The notes under the pieces: generated by a model
What the model was told of the DNA's origin: nothing
The model's input: the letters and a program-made list of their open reading frames with translations, nothing else
Database searches by the model: none
Made by a program: the position numbers and the translations under genes
Part shown: positions 35,998-47,672 of the stretch, in pieces
How positions within the stretch are numbered: the stretch's first letter is position 1
Layout of the letters: each line of letters starts with the position of its first letter
Assembly (NCBI GenBank): GCA_000697475.1
Contig: JNEU01001123.1
Span: 62,001-126,000, forward strand
DNA from: Lichtheimia corymbifera B2541
Taxonomy: Eukaryota; Mucoromycota; Mucoromycetes; Mucorales; Lichtheimiaceae
Reading direction: 5' to 3'
Length of the DNA: 64,000 bases

Positions 35998-37199
35998 ATG
36001 AAAATCATCCCTATTGGTGTTCTCGAAGACAACTACTCTTATATCCTGATTGACGACAAGACAAAAGAAGCCGCTGTCATTGACCCGTAAGATATGGTAC
36101 ACAAGATGAAATATTACAAATGATACTGAAACCACCGGTTGCAGGGTTGAGCCTATCAAGATTTTGAACGTGATCAGTCAAACGGGGGCGAAACTATCCA
36201 GGTAAATCATAGTTGTTTTTGTTTGTGTCAATAATCACAAGCCCCACGATCAACAATATTTACATCCCCTTGTTTTGTCAATAGTGTATTTATCACACAT
36301 CACCACTGGGATCATGCTGGCGGGAATATTGAGCTTGTTGGTAAGGATACTATTATCGGCAAAACGGTGATGTGCGGGGGACAAAAAGTGGGAATCAAGG
36401 ATCCAAGTGACACAACCAACCACATGCCGATTCATTCACACACATACCCAAACATGATACAATAGCGAAAAAACCCGGCCTTGCAGTATATGGTGCCGAT
36501 GCCCGCATTCCAGAGATCAACTATGTCTGCAAAGATCATGAAGAATTTAAGCTTGGGTCACTTGAAATCACACCATTACACACACCTTGTCACACCAAAG
36601 GCCATGTATGCTACTATGTTGTCGATCCTGCTACAAACGAGAAAGCTGTCTTCACTGGCGAGTATGTATCTTTAAAGGAAGGAAGGAAAAAAGGTTGAGA
36701 GTGAGAGAGAGGAAACGATGGGGAAGGTTTTGCTATATTACGTTGTCCTCCTTTATTAATGCATTACGCATAGCACTCTTTTCATTGCCGGAATTGGAAA
36801 GTTCTTCGAAGGTGATGCACGGGACATGTACCGAATCCTCTTTCATGTTATCACAAAGCTTCCTGATGATACTTGGGTCTATTGTGGTCACGAATACACA
36901 AGAAACAATCTCAAGGTATTTATATCTTTGTTGACATGCTTATCACATTTCAGTATTGCTCACCTGACGCCTTGCCGGATTAGTTTGCGCTTACGGTTGA
37001 GCCACAAAATGAAGCATTAATGGCGAAATGGGCCTGGTGCCAAGATAAGACCATCACTGTACCGTCAACCATCGCACAGGAGAAAATGTACAATCCTTTC
37101 TTACGAGTCAACGAGCAATCGCTTCAAATGTTTGCAGGCAAAACAGATCCAGTTGAGACGTTGGCTACCTTACGAGAGCTCAAGGATGCATTTCGATAG
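35998..37199 (+). CDS. GLO2: glyoxalase II (hydroxyacylglutathione hydrolase)
   Basis: This metallo-beta-lactamase-fold enzyme hydrolyses S-lactoylglutathione to lactate and glutathione in methylglyoxal detoxification. Six exons (35998-36086, 36145-36201, 36285-36340, 36466-36661, 36774-36915, 36984-37199) sum to 252 codons. Metal ligands are intact: [39 protein letters not shown], and [13 protein letters not shown]. The C-terminal helical region ([13 protein letters not shown], then KMYNPFLRV) is the substrate-binding domain. No targeting peptide is seen ([16 protein letters not shown]), so this is the cytosolic form. Confidence 0.95.
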
Positions 37200-37608
37200 A
37201 AATCACATTTCTTCCTACGCCATTATCCACGCCATTAAGCTCACATTCACCATCACATCCACACAATCCCACGCGTTTCGCCCTCATTATTATTATGCAT
37301 CTCATCCCTTATCTTTCAATCCATCATCATGCGCTCTTTCCAATGTATAGTCTTATTGATATTTTGATGCGGAAACAAGATCCATAAATACACTATCATC
37401 CAATTATGAAGCGAAAGTCTACAATTGCGTATTAGGATAGACGCATACGCGTTCTGTGCAGGGCTTGACACATTCCGTTCTTGATTCAAAGTCAAGCAAT
37501 CTGGAACCAATTGTTAATAAGCATCATATCGATGTTCTTTTTTTCCTGTTTATGATCAACGTCAGCTTTAGTATAGCATGCTTCATCACCTGCTCCTTTG
37601 ACCTATAT
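37200..37608. other. intergenic region, convergent 3' ends
   Basis: About 400 bases between convergent genes. AT-rich; nothing recognised. Confidence 0.5.
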
Positions 37609-37957
37609 TCATTTGTTGCCAATCCCCATCCCGATTGGGAGCACAACAAGCTCAGCGTAATGTATTTTGCGATATACGTGATGTCTATACCCATGGTTAG
37701 CAGCTTCAATAGCTGCATACAATTGATCTGATATTATAACGGCAAATCAAGCAAGAATAGAAATTACTTGACCCAGGCCGCTGGGTCAACCCATACATCG
37801 CTTCACGGCGTCCATAAATTTGGCGCTTGAAATTTAACAGGAATTGCCACGCAATAGGCCTTCCGATTATTACCATGAATGTGGTTATAGGAATAGACCA
37901 AAAGATCGCGTTTTGCATGGTCCATGTCACCCATCCTTTTGATGGATCATACGACAT
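37609..37957 (-). CDS. small membrane protein, unrecognised
   Basis: Two exons (37957-37768 and 37727-37609) with a 40-base GTAATT...CAG intron give 102 residues in phase. The N-terminus is MSYDPSKGWVTWTMQNAIFW, leading into a hydrophobic stretch (SIPITTFMVIIGRPIAWQFLL), then a basic segment (KRQIYGRREAMYGLTQRPG). A second half, NQLYAAIEAANHGYRHHVYR, follows, ending with a weakly hydrophobic tail (VVLPIGMGIGNK). The joined reading is more protein-like than the unspliced one, which ends in SYN-rich noise. Size, single helix and basic flank would suit a mitochondrial or ER membrane accessory protein, but I know no family and give no function. Confidence 0.5.
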
Positions 37958-39580
37958 ATATTTAGCATTGAAGATTATGATACGCTAGCAGGCACCTTTA
38001 TATGGGTAAAACAATAACCCATTTTCACTCCTCATCCAGTTTCCTTTTCGGATCGACATGCAATGATCGTTGCCACGTGTCGTGTCGGGTGACGGATGTG
38101 CCGCATCTCACGCGTCAAACTGAGATCCATTCTACTGATTTGTCCTCGCACCTTTTAGAACATGAATAGTATACCCGATGAATCGGTTAGCGGAAGGCTC
38201 ACCGATGACATTCATTACATGTGTATGCATTGCACAAAATATGTGATACGGCACACAGCGTGATATTGTTGTGCTAATACGCAACAGCGAATCTTTCCCC
38301 GCTGACCCTGATTCTGGGGGATCAATGTTTGGCATTGGATCGAAAAATCACCAAGAATAGGGCGTACCTCAATGATATCATATAATTTGCTTCGGTTAGC
38401 CGGATATCGACATGCGAAATCTACCATAGATGTGGGTGGTAGCAAACGACCCGAGACAAAAAAATGAATCGAGGAGCGTGAAATTAAAGTTCCCTTCATT
38501 TCTTTTCAGAATATGAGCTGGCGACCATTACAAAATGATGTGCATCTTTGTGTCATTTGCTACTCATGTTACACAACAGCCTATGGAGCGATTATATGCT
38601 GAAAGAGAAAAAGGGCAATGGTTTACTTGTTGGTCGCGTGCTTTCCCACCTCCCATTGCTTTGTCCCATAGTCAATGTCATGCAAGTCTTATAATGTTAA
38701 CCTTACACGTGGTATCCTTCATTTTTAGTCAAAGTGTATGGGCATGGATATGCGTAAAGCTACGTTTTCAATACCTGGATTGAATCGCCTTTTAATCCCA
38801 CAGAAATATATATGCCAACGAAATCTACATTCAAGTTTCTTGCCTTCAGCATTGACTCCGATCAGCGAGAGCAATCCAAAAAGGGAATGGAGGAAGTGGG
38901 GTGTTAGCAAATAGGTGGAAGAAGGTACCAAAAAGTAGGAAAAAGATCAACCTGCTGGGTGCATATAGCGGGATGCAGCGTAGCTGATATGCATTAGAAA
39001 CCTTTTTCTTCTAGCACAGCACAACCCCGCTCGGCGATAAAAGGCTGTGTCCGCGTCCATTACTGCTAGCATGGCTTCCATGTGCTATTTGTCGCGTGGC
39101 GGGATCGGCAAAAGGGGGTTCGAGAGCGTGCCTGAGAAAGTGTACAACTGGTGACATGGTAGTAGATCATACCAGGCTCATTACGACAGTGTCCCTTGCC
39201 ATGTATCGTATAGGCAACGCTGCCAAAAAGGAAAGCGGGCATTATGGTGCCAAATACAGAACATGTTACTTACCAGGCAACTGTCAATTAACAGCAACTT
39301 CAAGAGCTATGGTTTGCATTTGTCTTTGTTTATTGCGCCGATGCTTTCTGTGCAACCCTCGCATCATTGTGATTTACTTATACCGTGGTGCATTTTCTTG
39401 CTGCCCCAATCACTTACTCTCTACTTTTTATCTTCCTTTTTCTCTTTTCTCTGTTTTCAGTGTGTGCACATTACTTGGCCTGTCAATAGTAACCTATCTT
39501 CGTCATTTACCATTTACCCATATTATCATCTGTAAGCTACCTCATATCATTCATTCACCTTCTCGTCGACCATTATCGTG
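37958..39580. other. intergenic region upstream of the homeobox gene
   Basis: About 1.6 kb lie between divergent genes. A strongly pyrimidine-rich run with TTTTCAG (about 39405-39462) could be the 3' splice site of a 5'-UTR intron of the homeobox gene. Open frames in this region lack codon or motif support. Confidence 0.45.
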
Positions 39581-41144
39581 ATGAATCTGCCATACATTAA
39601 TGCATCACAGCCTCATTCCATCCATGCCAATGCTACCCCTTCTTTCAATATGCCATCATCTATGCCCTTTCTTCCACCTGATAAAAGCACATCAGCACCT
39701 ACAATCCCGTCTCATACTCCAAAAGAGCCATCAGAACCTCCCAGACCTACAACAACTCATAGCACACCAACTCCTCGCAAGCGTACTCGCGCAACGCCTG
39801 AACAACTTGCAGTATTAGAAAAGACTTTCAGCACCAATCCAACACCCAATAGCCGTGTACGTGAGCAACTTGCAAATGAACTCGGTATGCCTGATCGATC
39901 GATTCAAATATGGTTTCAAAATCGTCGTGCCAAAGTGAAAAATATGGCGAAACGGTCATCGATGCTTCACAATGAAACGGTGCGTATGCAGTATTACGCA
40001 GCTGCAGCTGCATCAGCAGCGTGTCAAGCAGCTGCATTCCATCAACAGCAAATGGGCACCAATGACAGAGCTATGAACACGCCTGATCTTTACTACTACT
40101 ATTATTATTACTATTACAATCAACAACAGCAATATAGACAATACACTGGCAACCATACACCTTCTCCATATGCACCACCACCTCCTCCTATGATGGGAGA
40201 TTTGGGATCGACACCACCACCTCCACCAGCATCCTCTTCAATCCCACCCATACCACTTCCTCGACATCGACGTGGTTTGAGTGAAAGTGCGACTACACCC
40301 AACTGTAGCCCACATCGCTTACGTGCACATTCACTTGGACCCTATCCTTTACCAGCCAACCATCAGCATAATAGTCATCACATGCCACGCCCAATGTCTG
40401 TGGATCCCTTAGATCCAACCCAGAATCGAAGCAGAAGTTACACATCTCCAGCTGCACCACCATGGCCTGCCTTATATGAGCAATCACCATCATCTTTCAA
40501 CAATGCTGCCCCTGGTAAAGTATATATATACATACCATGTGGCCATCTAATTATACTAATGTATTATCATTATCCATGTAGCCATTCCATCTAATACTTC
40601 AAGTAGTATTGGCAGCAATACCAATGGCAGCGGCGATGTTGATCGTTTTTCAGCAGAGGCTCTTCAAATTGGTACTTGGCGACGTATGACCTTGCAGCCT
40701 GAAGATATGGTGTGTAATTTTGATACCCAGCGTCGCATGATGGTGTGGACTATTCGCAATGGTGCACAGCAATTTAAGATGGAATTTCCTTTTGATACCA
40801 TTCTGCAAATAAGCCTTGAACCAATATTAGAGCGTCTTGGTTGGGCACGCCTTGAGTTTCGGTTGGCTCAACCTGAAGGCGTTGCTTTCTACATGATGCA
40901 GGACCCTACTAGCTATTGGACACAATGCCGCGACTTTACGCAAGATAGTCAAGCTACCGTTGTGAACATTCATCAATTGGATGGACCCGCTATGCCATTG
41001 CAAGCTGAGATTCAACGACTTGTCAGCAATGACCCACACCTTCAAACGGTATTTGTAGATTCGTCTACCGAAATGCTGTCATTGTTTGGGAATTATACCA
41101 AAGAAGACGATCTCTTGCTTTTCCAAGGAATGCAGCAACAATGA
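39581..41144 (+). CDS. homeodomain transcription factor (Phx1/Pah1-like)
   Basis: Two exons (39581-40514 and 40582-41144) give 498 residues. The homeodomain lies at about residues 65-125: PRKRTRATPEQLAVLEKTF, then NELGMPDRSIQIWFQNRRAK, with the invariant WFQNRR of helix 3. The middle is low complexity: an Ala-rich stretch, nine consecutive Tyr followed by Gln, and Pro-rich runs. The C-terminal ~150 residues hold a second conserved fungal block (ALQIGTWRRMTLQPEDMVCN and FPFDTILQISLEP), found in Phx1/Pah1-type homeobox regulators. Fission yeast Phx1 acts in stationary-phase and thiamine-related regulation; the target genes here are unknown. The ATG at 39581 is the first in frame after the pyrimidine tract. 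Confidence 0.9.
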
Positions 41145-41380
41145 TAGATCGTTACATCTTTTATGAATGAATTCTTTATGGATGAATTTTATGCTAGTAA
41201 AAAAATGATGCCTTTTGTGTGGACGGATACATCTACTCTATTATGCGTGCCTCTCACGAATGCCCAAGTATGGCATGTCAATGTTTGCGTAACGATTAAC
41301 TCCTCCCCATTCCTTTCCCTGCCGTGATCTCGTCAACATGTCAATAACCAAGCAAAGTTTTATGTCAACAACTAATCCCA

Positions 41381-43332
41381 CTATATTTTCCAGCCACTAT
41401 TCAGCTCCTTCAGAAGCGATTGATATTCGTTCATCCATTTTTGTAACTCCTCTCTTGCTGCTGCTTCGGTGCTTTGGATCTAACAATGACACATGAGCTA
41501 TCGTATAACCTAACCAGGCAATGAAAAAACACTTACCTTCATGTCACAATCATTCAAAGCTGCCTGGATTTCTTTGCTCTGCTTTTCCAGCTCCTTCGTT
41601 TCCTCGGATAGTTGTCGAACAGTCTTTTGAGCGGCTTCATGTTTCAATGGGTAATTGTCGTTAAAGATAGCCAGTTGTTCTTGTTCCTTTTCTCGTTTGG
41701 TTGTCAACAGGTTCAGGCTGCGTAGTACATTCTAATATAGACGAGGCTCATTAATCCTTTTCGCTCACACAAAGAAGAGTCCAACTTACTTGGTGGGTTT
41801 GTCGAATGCTTTCACGTTGAGCATTAACATTTTGCTCCTCTTGACTCATAGCTCGTTCTTCTTCCTCGGTCTGAATACAATCGCCCATATCCCGCTTCGA
41901 ATCCCATAACCTCTGTCGTGCTAGATCCAATGACTACATAATCGTTTCATCCCCCAAATCAATCAGCTGTCGCCTATTTTTTGGCACGATCCATCCCATG
42001 CATACCCGTATGAGCTCTTGCAGATTATCTACTTGCTGCTTCTGTTCCTCCAATTGTTGCATCATTTGTTCCATTCGTTGCTCTTCAGACTGGAGACTCT
42101 TTTTCAATTCTGCAAGGATCTATAAAATATAAACCCATTCAGTGATTGCTATACAATCTTCGTATGTAGCGTACCTCTTGCTTCTCTTGTGGACCTATAT
42201 CGAGCAGGGATTTGGTTGGATTGACTTGATTTAACAGCTGCAGCAAGTTGAATTGTGCCTCTTCCTATCAAAACATAAATAGTGAGAGACAGCATCTAGC
42301 TTCGATCATAAGCCATCCTCTTACCATTTCATCCTTCAGTCTCCCTCGTTGTTTTTTGAGCTCATTAGCTTCCGCAATAAGTTCATCCGCTGTTTTGGCT
42401 ATTTCCCGGAGCGAGTAAGCTTCAGTTTGACTCTCGGCTTCCAATTGTTGAATGGCGTGTTCGACCTTTGGCATGTCTTCCCTATCATATTCCTTCAGCA
42501 AGAATGAAAAGGAGTATTTCCCATGTCCCAACCCAAGTACCTTTCAACAAGCAATCGGCTCTCCCTTCTAGCGATACCTTGTTCCTCTTGATGCACCTTC
42601 TCCATCAGGCCATCCTAACGTCATCACCATCATCGCATCAGGATATCATCTCCAAACGCCCTTTCCTCTTTTATAAACCTACCGATTCAATCATCCCTTG
42701 TTCAAAGAACTCCCAGCGGCGGTCTCGAAACATTGCATAATTCACCAATGCGCTCATAATACGTGCCAGACGATGTGGAGCAGGATGTGTCATGTCAAGC
42801 ATCTCAAAGTCGGTGAATCCAATATCTTTCAATAAGGATCGCCTATAGATAATGGAAAATGAGCACTGTATATCGAGCAAGTAGTTGAGGCACAAACGTA
42901 CATCCTCGAATACACCAGAATGCTTCGAGAAACAGGTTCAAAGTCGGATTCATCCAAGGGAAGTACTGTTGACTCGATTGCTTCATAAATGCTTGGTTTG
43001 AGTTGGTATAAAATGTTGAGGAAGATCTGTTCTGTGTGTTCTGCAGTAGGATGCAAGAGATCTTGCTCGGTGACCTTGAGATCCATTTCTTGGAACGCCG
43101 TCAGCAGCTGATCGATTGTCAACGTAGGTAGATCGAATATTCGTGTGTTGGAACTCTGGGTATCATCGTGTTTCTTTTCAAAGACTCGACTGCCGCCAAC
43201 CATGGTTATTGGAGGGGAACAAGAAGCACTTGCATGTTCCACAAAACTCGTCGCGTCGCGTGAATCAATTTCAGCAGCTGCCAGATCCATACCACTCCTT
43301 ATCGCGTACCTTAGAATCCCATCCACTACCAT
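41381..43332 (-). CDS. NUF2: kinetochore protein Nuf2 (Ndc80 complex)
   Basis: This subunit of the four-protein Ndc80 complex couples kinetochores to microtubules. Nine exons (43332-42902, 42842-42683, 42614-42541, 42481-42325, 42264-42175, 42119-42006, 41933-41790, 41731-41537, 41479-41381) sum to 488 codons, all in phase. The calponin-homology head is clear: IFDLPTLTIDQLLTAFQEMD, TEQIFLNILYQLKPSIYEAI, and HPAPHRLARIMSALVNYAMF. The rest is a long coiled coil (KKQRGRLKDEM, SLQSEEQRMEQMMQQLEEQK). The head is preceded by ~65 residues not typical of the family, so the true start may be further downstream or in an unrecognised exon. Confidence 0.85.
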
Positions 43333-43709
43333 GTTTTATGATATCCAAGTCCATAAATAAAAGTAATCAAAATTCCTTGGATCATGTAACCTATGTTCGC
43401 AAGCGAAGAAAGGGTCTTACTTAAGTCTACTCACACCCATCACTTTCTCATCACGTGTCTGCATCAAAAGATCATCCAAAATCTACACAGGACAATGCTT
43501 CTTTCTTGATCTGCAAAGCCAATATACAACAAAGGTAAAATATGACATACAAATAGATACACAATGTGAAAGAGAAATATAACTAAAATACTATGCTACA
43601 AGTGGTAAACTGCGCACGGCGATTACACGTGTTTTGGAAAGAGATACGTTGAATATAGGTCTAAGCGGTGGAGGAGAGGAGACGATTGTTGTTTTTTAAC
43701 AAGATATGA
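43333..43709. other. short intergenic region
   Basis: About 380 bases between the NUF2 start and the 3' end of the permease gene. No gene is seen. Confidence 0.5.
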
Positions 43710-45446
43710 TTAAACTCTCTTGAAGGGATAGAAGCCACCATAAATGACACGGAGAACACCGACAAGGCAAGCACCAACGAAGAATAATACACCAGCAAAG
43801 ATGACAGCACCATCATAATCAGGAACTTCGGTGCGGTCGACAATGGCAGATGCGACAGGCTGACCCAGCAGACCACCGAAACACCAAGCAAAGAATGCCC
43901 AACCCGTGCCCGAGTCAACTCTTTCGATACCGACAATCTGAGCTGTGAGGGCAGTAATCATGGCAATGTAACCACCACCTACAAAGTGATACAAAAAGAT
44001 TAGATTTTGCTTTGCAACATAGATGATATATGCAGATTGCATGATTACTTACCAAAGACACCATACATGGCACAGAAGCCCCACAAGCCAGCTTGATCAG
44101 TGGCTGTAAGCCAAACAGCTAAATGGGCCACACAAGCCATCAGGCCGCAAAAGACGCCCATATTAAAGCGACCGACATAATCGCTCAAGAAACCGACACC
44201 AATCTTGCCAACAATCATGCATGCTGACATGACGGAGTTCATGTTGGCACCGATGAAACGGTCATAACCCAAGTACTTGGCATAAGAAGGTATAAATCCG
44301 GAGGGAATCTAAAGAACCAGGGGTATAGCATGAGCAACTGCTACGGATTCGGTAAATCGCACGTGTTGTACAACTTACATAGAAAGCAAAGTTGCCAATA
44401 AAGTGGACAAAGAAATGGATGATAAACTTTTTGTTCTTCCAATCTTGCCAGTCGATGAAGGGTACATTTTTGGCTGGGGGATTTAAACGCCAGCTAGTAC
44501 AGGCGGCGATGGCAATGAGTACAAGCTGCATAAATCCGAGGATACGAAGTGCCCAACGATAATCAAGGCTCTCGAAGCATGCACTTGCAATGTTCGAAAA
44601 CACAAGACCACCAACACCTGAGGCTGCCATTGTTATGCCGACGGCCAAACCACGACGTTTTGAGAACCATTCTTGAGGACCACGCAAGCATGCAAACCAT
44701 ACAAGCGATGAAGAAACACCCGACATGATACCTTGTGTAATGTATAATTGCCACACCTAACCAAAAACTGGTAAGAAGCTGAATGTACAACATAAAAACA
44801 TGGGACACATACCGCATTGGTGATACTGGCAAGCATCATGGCAAGCGAGCTGGTGATACATGCAATGCCCAACACATAACGATCATCGAACTTGGAACCC
44901 ATCCAGAGATAGATTGGACCAGTGATATTACAAAGACAATACCACAATGAGCCGATCCAACTAAGTGCAGTCATATCTCCAGGATATACGGATTGGTACT
45001 CGCTATAAAATACGCCCCATCTATTCATGTAGGTGGAGTTTGAGTAAAAATTCAAGTGTCACAATTCGATCTCAACTTACGAATAACCATAACCTTGGCT
45101 AATGACCCGATCAAAGCAGGAAAATGAAATTTGATTAGATAATGAATAAAAAAAACTTCAAGCATCAAAAAGCAGGTACACCTACGTTGCAAAGAAGCCC
45201 TGTACACAATGAACAATTGCATATTAATAAATACAATTCAATTGAGAGAAATGATTATAAAAGACTTACACAAAATGAACCGAGTACAACTAGCCATGCT
45301 TTCCAGCCACCATCTGGCGGCTTGTTGTATAGGATCTTTTCGCCATCATGCTCGGAATACGATACGTCGTCGGCAGAAAGCTTGGGTTTGGCTTCGATAT
45401 CGTCGAAACTGTTATGGCGAGATTCTTTTTCGGTAGAAGAAGACAT
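43710..45446 (-). CDS. monocarboxylate-type MFS permease (MCH/SLC16-like)
   Basis: Seven exons (45446-45270, 45199-45186, 45098-45081, 45020-44813, 44756-44379, 44308-44053, 43978-43710) sum to 440 codons. The signature PPDGGWKAWLVVLGSFCVGF opens helix 1, typical of fungal monocarboxylate permease-like proteins. Further family segments are WGVFYSEYQSVYPGD, GIMSGVSSSLVWFACL with EWFSKRRGLAVGITMAASGV, and ANMNSVMSACMIVGKIGVGF in the second half. Exons 2 and 3 are micro-exons of 14 and 18 bases, together encoding GFFATQGYGYS; they were recognised because helix 1 is incomplete without them. Substrate is unknown: yeast Mch proteins were named for monocarboxylates but transport other compounds such as riboflavin (Mch5). 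Confidence 0.88.
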
Positions 45447-47672
45447 GCTTAAACAGAAGAAAAAGTGGGGAAAGGGGGGAGATGATGTTCTTTTTAAATT
45501 GAAAGGACTTCACAGAAAAGATCGAGTGTTACTTGGTGTCACCTGAGGATGAAAAGTATTTTGATGGCCCGCTATAGATAGCGTTATCAAGTTGGGGAGT
45601 GGTAGGGTTTGCGGCTGGATGACGGCCATTCGTCGAAACACCCGATTGATGAATAATAAGCACCCAATCATAGCCCAGATCTGGTTGTGGAAAGACCATT
45701 GACATAAAGACTTACCACTCGTCCCCGTTCGACCGGCAGGTACCAGCTATTGATATGACCTCCTTCGTTACGATTTTATTTCCTTTTTCACGGCTCCACA
45801 ATCGCGATGATGCTATAATTTTCTCACCCCCAGGCCATCTGATCTGGGGAAGACTTTACTAGCCATCAACCACGTTTCACCAACATCCAAATAGGGATCA
45901 ATCACTTTTCTAAAATGGAAATCACACTCTCATTGGAACAATGCATTTTTTTGACAGGTGCCATTTCACTTTCTTGCATATGCTTGGTCTCCGCGTGTCT
46001 AACATCAATTACTATCCTTGAAACTGAGGATGGAAACACACAAAGAACCAATCAATGGAACGTGTCTGTTGCAAAGAAAAAGAACCTCACGACTTACATA
46101 CCACCCGCGTTGTGGTCTATTAATACTCCTCTACGCTTTGGCTTTTAACTTGATGTCATGGTTTCCTCTAACGGATGCACGCCGTACATGCTGCACCACG
46201 TCGCTCAAGGTTTAATTCTGATGACCGATGTAATCAGCATAGAACAGCTTTAGTCCCATCTTATTGTTGTTTATTAATGACATTACCCCATCACAGCTTG
46301 GTTCCCTTATGGGCAATCGCTTGTCATGGCAACCCCTGTTACTAGACAACAGCCCCCAAATTTTCCATGAAACAGTTGACTATACACCTAACCAGTAGTC
46401 TTAGTCGTGCACAAACACACCCATGTTGCTCTCTCGGATGATATCCTTTTTCGATACTACGGTGTCGCTACCCGAATATTCAAAGCACGCGCATCTGATC
46501 ATGCTTGGTGTGTGACACGTTTGATATGTGGACCTCGATAACCATGTGCAACCATGACCGCATCATAATCGTAGCCTGGGGGAGGCGATCATGTAATGCT
46601 TTGCCAAGAATTACGCACACGTGTGTGTCCCAATTGATATCATATTCCACCACCGCTATCTCCTTCTTCACACTAGCCTCTAACACTATGCAGAATGTCT
46701 AAAGGCACAAAGCTGCGAACCAGCAAGGCAATGACAATGTAATAAGTAATAATAATAAAAGAAGTCGTATGATGCTGTATCCTAGACACTACTCTCTCAC
46801 GCATTTTGGATGTAATCTTTCACACACAACTTGATGTTACTCTGACGTCAATGTTTTCGTTTCTCTTCTTTTATGATGACCATGTCGTGCTAGTCACAAA
46901 ATACATGACGGGAAGTAATGATGTTGTGACTACATACGGTGAATTATATATAGGGGATGCGAGTTGATAGTATTATTACTAATCATTGGTATTCATTGTT
47001 AAGCAGCAAAGGAGCACGCTTCTTCACCACTATATACGTTTATGGAGATCCCAGCCAAAGCTGTGTTGTTGACCTATTAAAAATTTATAAAGGAGGATGC
47101 TGGTAATACTCTAATTGAGCAAAGGATCTTTGCAAGACATTTTGACAACACTCATCTCTGTGTACGGCAGAGTCAACCAATATATGGGAAAGCGGCTGTC
47201 AAACCTTGTTGGTTTCCGGGATACTGGTACGATCCAAAGTACTCATTCTCCCACCCTCCCACCAATCACAATAGTAGATAACTATCAATTCAGGGCACAT
47301 ACATCGTACGAGTAGGCTTAGATGCTATACAAAAGTGAGGTATAAGATTTATTTGTAATCAGCATTGTTGTCTTCGTATCTAGCCGCGGGAATCATAATA
47401 TTTTCCTTCTGCTATTCAGGGTTTGTCGTCCAGTAACGCAGAGACACTTGTTAGGCATAATGTACCTTTTTTTGAACATGACCACTCTCTATCACATGTC
47501 TCGCTATATCACACCAATGGCAATCTCACTTTATCAAAGCCGGCCATCCATCAATTAGAAGATGATTCACAAGGCTTACATTCTATACGATCTATGCATA
47601 AGCTAGAGGAACTATTGATTGACAAACATCATAAGAGTGTTTTTATTTCATATGGGATTACAAAAGTAAAAC
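45447..47672. other. intergenic region, 2.2 kb
   Basis: This is the longest gene-free stretch in the window. Frames at 45915-46148 (a hydrophobic N-terminus) and 47423-47716 (no ATG; overlaps the 3' end of INO1 on the other strand) are not supported by splice signals or a known family. A possible acceptor (TATTCAG, about 47414-47420) precedes the second. Otherwise AT-rich, no RNA gene seen. Confidence 0.45.

Noticed and set aside
45915..46148. 77-codon frame with hydrophobic N-terminus
   Set aside because: Single frame in AT-rich intergenic DNA, no splice partners, no motif; chance cannot be excluded.
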